A DNA stretch of 10,905 nucleotides from Pseudomonadales bacterium. GTDB taxonomy: Bacteria; Pseudomonadota; Gammaproteobacteria; Pseudomonadales; Pseudohongiellaceae. The position numbers were made by a program, and so were the translations under genes. How positions within the stretch are numbered: position 1 is the stretch's first letter; each line of letters begins with the position of its first letter. This document shows, in pieces, positions 5,976-10,905 of this stretch. The stretch lies in contig JAKSCP010000284.1 of assembly GCA_022360535.1 (NCBI GenBank), positions 1 through 10,905 on the forward strand, written 5' to 3'. Under the pieces are notes generated by a model. The model was not told the origin of the DNA, did no database searches, and saw nothing but the letters and a program-made list of their open reading frames with translations.

Positions 5976-6596
5976 ATGGGCGATTATTTACAAATCCATC
6001 CGCTAAATCCTGAGCCGCGAGTGATTCGGCAGGCAGTTGATTGTTTGTTGCGGGGTGGGGTAGTGGTCTACCCCACTGATTCGACTTATGCTCTGGGATG
6101 TCATATTGGTGATAAAACGGCGCTGGATCGGATTCGCCGCATTCGTCAGCTCGACAAGAGGCATAACTTCACGCTTATCTGCAGCGATCTTTCCTCCTTG
6201 GCCACCTACGCACGAGTTCACAATAGTGCCTATCGTATTCTCAAAGCCTATACACCTGGCCCTTACACTTTCATATTGAAAGCTACGCCAGAAGTGCCGA
6301 GACGATTGATGCATCCGAAACGAAAAACAATCGGTATCAGGGTTCCTGATAATCCGATAGCTCAATCCATTATTGCCAGTCTTGGTGAACCAATCATGAG
6401 TACCAGCTTGTTGCTGCCTAATGAAGAGCAGCAACTCTATGATCCTTATGAGATGCGATTGAAACTGGGGAAAGTGGTGGATCTCATTATCGATGGAGGT
6501 GCTGCTGATACTGAACCCACCACCATGATCGATTTGGTCGAAGGTGTACCCGAAGTTTTGCGTGTGGGCAAAGGCGACCCTGAACCGTTTCAATGA
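5976..6596 (+). CDS. yciO: YciO, Sua5/YrdC-domain protein
   Basis: Protein of the YrdC/Sua5 fold, the fold that makes threonylcarbamoyl-AMP for tRNA t6A. YciO is a separate branch from TsaC; its role is less clear and E. coli YciO does not replace TsaC efficiently. The 206 residues match E. coli YciO. Marks are YLQIHPLNPE at the N-terminus, GGVVVYPTDSTYALGC (about 27-42), IRRIRQLDKRHNFTLIC (53-69), PGPYTFILKATPEVPRRLM, KRKTIGIRVPDNPIAQ and STSLLLP. TsaC typically has STSAN at the last site, which argues for YciO. There is no clear ribosome binding site at ATG 5976. It heads the run yciO-trpS-scpA-scpB-rluB. Confidence 0.93.
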   Translation: MGDYLQIHPLNPEPRVIRQAVDCLLRGGVVVYPTDSTYALGCHIGDKTALDRIRRIRQLDKRHNFTLICSDLSSLATYARVHNSAYRILKAYTPGPYTFILKATPEVPRRLMHPKRKTIGIRVPDNPIAQSIIASLGEPIMSTSLLLPNEEQQLYDPYEMRLKLGKVVDLIIDGGAADTEPTTMIDLVEGVPEVLRVGKGDPEPFQ

Positions 6597-6608
6597 TCAC
6601 AGTATAAT
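6580..6608 (+). promoter_or_regulatory. Possible trpS promoter
   Basis: A perfect -10 hexamer TATAAT at 6603-6608 lies just after the yciO stop, 17 bp from a weak -35, CTGAAC (6580-6585). Transcription would start near 6615, leaving a leader of about 55 nt before the trpS TTG start. This would let trpS and the genes after it be expressed independently of yciO. No Trp-codon-rich leader peptide is visible in the leader. Confidence 0.4.
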
Positions 6609-6671
6609 TAGCCGCGAACCAGACGATACTATTCAGATGTAATTCGCGCACAACCACTCGAGGAGAGAAAT

Positions 6672-7886
6672 TTGTCAACGGCCGATGCCCAACAACGGGT
6701 ACTTTCCGGGATGCGACCTACTGGTCGATTGCATCTCGGGCACTATCATGGCGTGCTGAAAAACTGGATAAAACTTCAGCATGAATATGAATGTTTCTTT
6801 TTTGTGGCCGATTGGCATGCCTTAACCACCCACTATGGAGATGCCACGTTATTCGAAGAAAACGTGTTAGAGATGGTGATTGATTGGTTGGCGGTTGGGG
6901 TAAATCCAGGCTCCGCTGCTTTATTCGCACAATCGCGAATACCGGAGCACTCGGAACTACACCTCCTGCTATCTATGATTACTCCGCTTGGCTGGCTGGA
7001 GCGCGTACCCAGCTATAAAGATCAACAGGAAAAGTTGAAAGAAAAGGACTTGGATACCTATGGGTTTCTTGGTTATCCGCTGCTCCAGGCAGCAGATATT
7101 CTCATTTATCGAGCTGGCTATGTGCCGGTGGGAGCAGATCAGGTAGCCCATGTGGAGCTTACCCGGGAAGTAGCCCGCCGCTTCAATCATGTGTATGGCC
7201 GGGAACCCGGGTTCGAGGAGAACGCAGAGGCCGCTGTGCGCAAAATGGGCAAAAAAGCAGCCAAGCTCTATACGCAGCTCAGAACAGCCTACCAGGAGCA
7301 AGGGGATCACGAAGCGCTGGAAAAAGCCCAGGCTCTGCTGAAGGAACAACAGAACATCTCAATTGGCGATCGGGAGCGGCTTTACGGCTATTTGGAGGGG
7401 GGTGGCAAGATGATTCTGGCCGAACCTCAGTCGCTGTTGACCCCAGCCTCGAAAATGCCTGGCCTGGATGGTCAAAAGATGTCGAAATCTTACGATAATA
7501 CTATTAGCCTCCGTGAAGACCTGGAGCAGGTCAGCAGCAAGATCAGCACCATGCCCACGGATCCGGCGAGAGTACGTCTCACCGACCCTGGGGACCCGGA
7601 GAAATGCCCGGTATGGCAGTTGCACCAGACCTATTCTGATCAAGAGACACAGGAATGGGTGGTAGCAGGGTGCAAGTCAGCCGGGATTGGCTGCCTGGAG
7701 TGCAAAAAGCCCATAATCGAGGCGGTGGTGGAAGAATTGGAGCCCATCCAGAAGGAAGCGCAGCAGTACGAAAAAGACCGTGATCTGGTGCGTTCGATTC
7801 TGGTGGAAGGAAGTGAGCGGGCGCGGGAATCTGCCAAGGAAACCCTGGCAGAAGTGCGCACCGCCATGGGCTTGAGCAACTGGTAG
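6672..7886 (+). CDS. trpS: Tryptophanyl-tRNA synthetase, long form with iron-sulfur-type Cys motif
   Basis: Class I synthetase charging tRNA-Trp in the cytoplasm. The signature HIGH variant HLGH is at residues 21-24 (TGRLHLGHY) and KMSKS at 269-273 (GQKMSKSYDNT). At 404 residues it is longer than E. coli TrpRS (334). The extra part is mainly a charged helical insert (about residues 178-235, VRKMGKKAAKLYTQLRTAY onward) before KMSKS. Cys312, Cys334, Cys341 and Cys344 form C-X21-C-X6-C-X2-C, closely matching the C-X22-C-X6-C-X2-C motif that holds a [4Fe-4S] cluster in Thermotoga maritima TrpRS. The start is TTG, supported by AGGAGAG at 6661-6667 six bases upstream; no ATG is available before residue 14. 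trpS follows yciO by 75 bp and precedes scpA by 31 bp. Confidence 0.96.
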   Translation: MSTADAQQRVLSGMRPTGRLHLGHYHGVLKNWIKLQHEYECFFFVADWHALTTHYGDATLFEENVLEMVIDWLAVGVNPGSAALFAQSRIPEHSELHLLLSMITPLGWLERVPSYKDQQEKLKEKDLDTYGFLGYPLLQAADILIYRAGYVPVGADQVAHVELTREVARRFNHVYGREPGFEENAEAAVRKMGKKAAKLYTQLRTAYQEQGDHEALEKAQALLKEQQNISIGDRERLYGYLEGGGKMILAEPQSLLTPASKMPGLDGQKMSKSYDNTISLREDLEQVSSKISTMPTDPARVRLTDPGDPEKCPVWQLHQTYSDQETQEWVVAGCKSAGIGCLECKKPIIEAVVEELEPIQKEAQQYEKDRDLVRSILVEGSERARESAKETLAEVRTAMGLSNW

Positions 7887-7917
7887 TTAATTACAAGTTT
7901 GGAATAGTAGAAATAGT

Positions 7918-8787
7918 TTGATAAGCGTCGCAGCCGAGTTAGAAAACCACGTCCTCGATTCCGAGGGCGAAGCGGAAACTCCAGAAGAGAATTCCTCCCC
8001 GTCCATCGAACAGCAAGAACTGCCTTTCGCCATTGTCGGTGGTGAGGCGTTCACCGAGGTTCCCAAGGACCTCTATATTCCCCCCGATGCGCTGGAAATT
8101 TTTCTTGAGGCCTTCGAGGGGCCATTGGACTTATTGCTGTATCTGATCAAGCGACAGAACATCGACATTCTCGATATCAATGTTGCCGATATCACCGATC
8201 AATACATGTCCTATGTGGAACTGATGCAGGCCAGCCAGTTTGAGTTAGCGGCAGAATACCTGGTGATGGCGGCGACTCTGGCGGAAATCAAGTCGCGTAT
8301 CCTGCTGCCGCGTCAGGAAGAAGAGGATTCGGAAGAAGACGATCCTCGTATGCAACTGATTCGCCGCTTACAGGAGTATGAGCGATTCAAACAGGCTGCC
8401 GAAGATATCGATAGCTTGCCCCGTATGGATCGGGACATTCAGATTGCCAGCGCAGCCCTGCCAGAGATAGAACGAGTCGTCCCTGAGCCGGAAGTGAGCC
8501 TGGACGAGATTTTGCAATGCTTGTCTCGAGTACTGCAGCGGGCTGAAATGTTTGAACACCACCACATTCAATTCGAGACACTTTCTACTCGAGAGAAAAT
8601 GTCAGAAATTCTAACCCGTATTTCTGAACATAAGTTTGTTCCCCTGGTGTCATTGCTGCTTAAAGATGAGGGTAGATTGGGTGTGGTCGTCACCTTTCTT
8701 GCTGTCATGGAATTAATGAAAGACTCGATGATTGAAATTGTGCAGTCAGAGCCTTTCGGCCCCATCCATGTAAAGAGCCGCGCATGA
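7918..8787 (+). CDS. scpA: Chromosome segregation and condensation protein ScpA
   Basis: Kleisin subunit of the SMC-ScpAB condensin complex, which bridges SMC heads and organises the nucleoid. The hallmark FEGPLDLLLYLIKRQNIDIL begins at residue 66. It is followed by the helical YVELMQASQFELAAEYLVMAATLAEIKSRILLPR, and the C-terminal winged-helix (about 215-285) includes FETLSTREKMSEILTRI and FLAVMELMKDSMIEI. The 289 residues exceed the usual 250-280 because of a 60-residue acidic N-terminal extension. The start is TTG at 7918, because the first in-frame ATG lies inside the conserved domain. The ribosome binding site is weak. scpB follows after 33 bp. Confidence 0.93.
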   Translation: MISVAAELENHVLDSEGEAETPEENSSPSIEQQELPFAIVGGEAFTEVPKDLYIPPDALEIFLEAFEGPLDLLLYLIKRQNIDILDINVADITDQYMSYVELMQASQFELAAEYLVMAATLAEIKSRILLPRQEEEDSEEDDPRMQLIRRLQEYERFKQAAEDIDSLPRMDRDIQIASAALPEIERVVPEPEVSLDEILQCLSRVLQRAEMFEHHHIQFETLSTREKMSEILTRISEHKFVPLVSLLLKDEGRLGVVVTFLAVMELMKDSMIEIVQSEPFGPIHVKSRA

Positions 8788-8820
8788 GCCATCGGCCTGC
8801 CGAGTCCAGATAATTCAGAC

Positions 8821-9762
8821 ATGACTGACGTAGATAACAAAGTAAAGATGATTGTGGAAGGCCTGCTGATGGCAGCAGGTCGCCCGTTAACCCTGGATAA
8901 CATTATCCAGACGTTTGCGCGCCGCGAACGGCCAGACAAAAAAGAGTTAAAGGCTGTCATAGAAGCGATTGCACAGGACTGCGATGACAAAGGCTTTGAA
9001 CTTAAACAGGTCGCTTCCGGATACCGCTTTCAGGTAAAGCAGGAACTCAGCGAATGGGTGGCAAAACTCTGGGAAGAGCGCCCCCCACGTTATACCCGCG
9101 CTTTACTGGAAACTCTGGCGCTTATCGCCTATCGCCAGCCAATCACCCGCGGTGATATCGAGGAGATTCGTGGTGTCACTGTCAGCCCAAACATTATCCG
9201 TACGTTACTGGACAGAGAGTGGGTGAGAGTGGTTGGTCATCGTGATGTGCCCGGGCGCCCGGCGATGTTTGCGACGACCAAACAATTTCTGGATTACTTC
9301 AATCTCAAGAGCCTGCAGGAACTGCCTCCGCTGGCTGAAGTAAAAGAACTCGTACCGACTGAGCCTGAGATCGACCTGGCTGAAGAATTGGCTAAGCAGC
9401 GGGTTATTGAGATACCCGAAGAAGATCTGGAGAGTGCTGAGGCAATCAATACAGAGACTGAAAAAGCTGAATTGCTTGCCGAGGAAGAGGCTCTGGAGCT
9501 TTCCAGAAAACCTCTGGATGAAATTCTTAACATGGGCACACCGGAAGATGCAGCCAATGATGAGGATGAGATAGCTCAGGCGAATGACAGTGACGACGAA
9601 GAACAAGCGGCCACCCAGTCGCTTGAAGAAGAGTCAGAATCTGTAACGGAGGAGCCTGAAGAATCGGTGCCAACCGATTCCGAAGCCGACGAGGGGTCAG
9701 TGCAGGAAGCTGATATACTCGAGTTTTCTATCGAAGAACTCGAAGAGGACAGGGAAGGCTAA
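8821..9762 (+). CDS. scpB: Condensin subunit ScpB with long acidic C-terminal tail
   Basis: Dimeric winged-helix partner of ScpA in the SMC condensin. Residues 1-180 hold the two conserved winged-helix domains: KMIVEGLLMAAGRPLTLDNI at the start, YTRALLETLALIAYRQPITR (about 91-110), GDIEEIRGVTVSPNIIRTLL, and GHRDVPGRPAMFATTKQFLD. From about 185 to 313 the chain is a low-complexity tail rich in Glu and Asp (for example EEEALELSRK and ESESVTEEPEESVPTDSEAD), probably disordered. This makes the protein longer than the 190-250 residues common in the family. The tail ends in a possible short helix, ILEFSIEELEED. ATG 8821 has no clear ribosome binding site; the ATG overlapping the scpA stop is in another frame and soon stops. 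Confidence 0.93.
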   Translation: MTDVDNKVKMIVEGLLMAAGRPLTLDNIIQTFARRERPDKKELKAVIEAIAQDCDDKGFELKQVASGYRFQVKQELSEWVAKLWEERPPRYTRALLETLALIAYRQPITRGDIEEIRGVTVSPNIIRTLLDREWVRVVGHRDVPGRPAMFATTKQFLDYFNLKSLQELPPLAEVKELVPTEPEIDLAEELAKQRVIEIPEEDLESAEAINTETEKAELLAEEEALELSRKPLDEILNMGTPEDAANDEDEIAQANDSDDEEQAATQSLEEESESVTEEPEESVPTDSEADEGSVQEADILEFSIEELEEDREG

Positions 9763-9771
9763 GCCTTTTTT
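9755..9771 (+). terminator. Weak terminator-like hairpin overlapping the scpB stop codon
   Basis: AAGGC (9755-9759) and GCCTT (9763-9767) enclose the scpB stop codon TAA as the loop, and the right arm runs directly into TTTTTT (9766-9771). The stem is only 5 bp, plus possible G-U pairs, so termination would be partial at best. It could reduce read-through into rluB, which starts 69 bp further on. Confidence 0.35.
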
Positions 9772-9840
9772 GCGCAACTCCGACTGACGCCATCCATTTC
9801 AAGTATCGATCAACACCGAGTTTTCTTCGGATAAAACACT

Positions 9841-10578
9841 GTGACTGAAAAACTACAGAAAGTGCTCGCTCGAGCTGGTTTCGGTTCTCGCCGCCAATTG
9901 GAAGAGTGGATTGCTGCGGGTCGGGTAAAGGTAAATGGTGAAGTCGCAAAGATCGGGGCGAGAGTTAGCGACAGGGACAAGATCCTAGTTGATGGGAAGA
10001 AGCTCGCGCCACAACGCAAGTTGAAGGAACAGACCCGGGTCATTCTTTACAACAAACCCGAAGACGAGATTTGTACTCGCAATGACCCGGAAGGAAGGCC
10101 TACAGTCTTCGATAAGTTACCTCCGCTTAAACATGGTCGTTGGGTTTCCATTGGCCGTCTGGATATCAACACCAGTGGTTTGCTCCTTTTCACAACGGAT
10201 GGTGAACTGGCTAATAAACTTACCCATCCAAGTTCACGGGTAGAACGCGAGTACGCGGTGCGAGTCATGGGTGAAGTAACCCCTGCCATGGTTCAGGCCA
10301 TGCATAAGGGAGTGATAATCGATGGCGATGTTTGTCGCTTTACCGACATCCAGCATTACGGGGGTGAGGGAATCAACCAGTGGTATCACGTGGTACTGAT
10401 GGAAGGTAAGAATCGTGAAGTTCGTAAGCTCTGGGAGTCACAGGGGATGCAGGTAAGTCGCTTGAAGCGGGTGCGGTTTGGGCCAATCTTTATACCCAGC
10501 ACTGTATCTCGTGGCACTTATCAAGAGTTGAGCAAAAATGAGATGCAGAAGCTTTATAAGCTGGTGGAAGACAAATAG
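9841..10578 (+). CDS. rluB: 23S rRNA pseudouridine(2605) synthase RluB
   Basis: Pseudouridine synthase of the RsuA/RluB/E/F group, which modifies U2605 of 23S rRNA in E. coli. An S4 RNA-binding domain covers about residues 1-60 (KLQKVLARAGFGSRRQLEEW, VKVNGEVAKIGARV). The catalytic domain holds Asp108 in SIGRLDINTSGLLLFTTDG, then HPSSRVEREYAVRV, and MEGKNREVRKLWESQGMQV typical of RluB. The 245 residues are somewhat short for RluB (E. coli about 290), mainly because the charged C-terminal extension of the enterobacterial protein is missing. The start is GTG at 9841 with no strong ribosome binding site; no ATG lies near. Gene order scpB-rluB and the convergent yciK agree with gammaproteobacterial neighbourhoods. 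Confidence 0.93.
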   Translation: MTEKLQKVLARAGFGSRRQLEEWIAAGRVKVNGEVAKIGARVSDRDKILVDGKKLAPQRKLKEQTRVILYNKPEDEICTRNDPEGRPTVFDKLPPLKHGRWVSIGRLDINTSGLLLFTTDGELANKLTHPSSRVEREYAVRVMGEVTPAMVQAMHKGVIIDGDVCRFTDIQHYGGEGINQWYHVVLMEGKNREVRKLWESQGMQVSRLKRVRFGPIFIPSTVSRGTYQELSKNEMQKLYKLVEDK

Positions 10579-10587
10579 GAGATTGTC

Positions 10588-10621
10588 GTAAGCAAAGTGC
10601 TTACCGGGTAACTCTTGTTAC
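10588..10621. repeat. Two small hairpins between convergent rluB and yciK
   Basis: GTAAGCA (10588-10594) and TGCTTAC (10598-10604) form a perfect 7-bp stem with a 3-base loop. Next to it GTAAC (10608-10612) and GTTAC (10617-10621) form a second stem that overlaps the yciK stop codon. Neither is followed by a T-run, so a bidirectional terminator is possible but not proven. Confidence 0.4.
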
Positions 10622-10905
10622 GCCTTGAACACCGATGGATCGAAATCGCGCACATTAAGCGCTTGGCCATGGATGGTATCTGCTTCGCTGCTCAGCATAT
10701 AAAGATAGACAGGCATCAGAGCCTCTGGGCTGGGTTGGGAATCTGGTTTTTCAGCAGGATATGCCGCTTGTCGCATGGCAGTTCGAGTACCACCCGGGTT
10801 GATGCTGTTCACCCGAATATTGCTGGTAGTGCTGAGTTCATCAGCCAGCGTTTGCATCAGTCCTTCCACAGCAAATTTGGAAACCGCATAGGCGCCCCAG
10901 TAAGC
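10618..10905 (-). CDS. yciK: YciK-like short-chain dehydrogenase, C-terminal part (5' end outside window)
   Basis: NAD(P)-dependent oxidoreductase of the short-chain dehydrogenase family, close to E. coli YciK, whose substrate is unknown. The 95 visible residues start just before the catalytic Tyr-X3-Lys (WGAYAVSKFAVEGLMQTLAD). They continue with IRVNSINPGGTRTAMRQAAY, the typical PGG..T loop, and end with NVRDFDPSVFKA. The coding frame is open to the right edge of the window; the Rossmann fold and start are outside. The neighbourhood next to rluB supports YciK rather than another SDR. The gene converges on rluB with a 39-bp gap. Confidence 0.88.
   Translation of the reverse strand, partial: AYWGAYAVSKFAVEGLMQTLADELSTTSNIRVNSINPGGTRTAMRQAAYPAEKPDSQPSPEALMPVYLYMLSSEADTIHGQALNVRDFDPSVFKA

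Noticed and set aside
6003..6593. 196-codon minus-strand ORF
   Set aside because: It is antisense to yciO, which matches its family over its full length; the antisense translation shows no recognisable motif.
6609..6671. Tryptophan-rich leader or T-box-like attenuation before trpS
   Set aside because: No short ORF with Trp codons, and no long stem with a terminator, is visible in the leader.

Overview
The window looks like chromosomal core DNA of a free-living gammaproteobacterium. The evidence is a run of genes that are neighbours in enterobacterial and pseudomonad genomes (yciI/yciB, yciO, trpS, rluB, yciK), a ScpAB condensin pair instead of MukBEF, CcmI-type cytochrome c maturation, and an ExoIII protein whose closest resemblance is to the Pseudomonas Crc branch. 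I would guess a marine or Pseudomonadales/Cellvibrionales-like lineage, but genus cannot be told from this sequence. I saw no insertion sequence, phage gene, tRNA, rRNA or CRISPR array.

Layout. Positions 1-2761 (+): the 3' end of ccmI, a LysE/RhtB-type exporter, then moaA and moaB of molybdenum cofactor synthesis, which are tightly coupled. Positions 2762-3519 are the least ordinary part: about 760 bp with no long gene. On the minus strand it holds a 37-codon hydrophobic single-pass peptide gene with a good ribosome binding site. This is followed by an 11-codon ORF behind a full-length Shine-Dalgarno sequence and then by a strong hairpin. Upstream lie AT-rich DNA with four copies of a TGTTAC-type element and a perfect CRP-type palindrome. 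Positions 3520-4909 (+): an ExoIII/Crc-like nuclease overlapping a periplasmic cyclophilin-type PPIase. Positions 4904-5827 (-): yciI and yciB, converging on the PPIase gene with a 6-bp overlap of coding ends. Positions 5976-10578 (+): yciO, trpS, scpA, scpB and rluB, probably one transcription unit with additional internal signals. Positions 10618-10905 (-): the C-terminal part of yciK, convergent with rluB.

Functionally, most of the window is housekeeping: cytochrome c and Moco assembly, DNA repair, periplasmic protein folding, tRNA charging (a TrpRS with a four-cysteine motif of the iron-sulfur type), chromosome condensation (ScpAB) and 23S rRNA pseudouridylation (RluB). The most promising undescribed element is the small minus-strand peptide locus at 2912-3115 and its upstream control region. 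Second is the ExoIII homologue, which has the overall sequence of Crc but keeps a complete nuclease active site.
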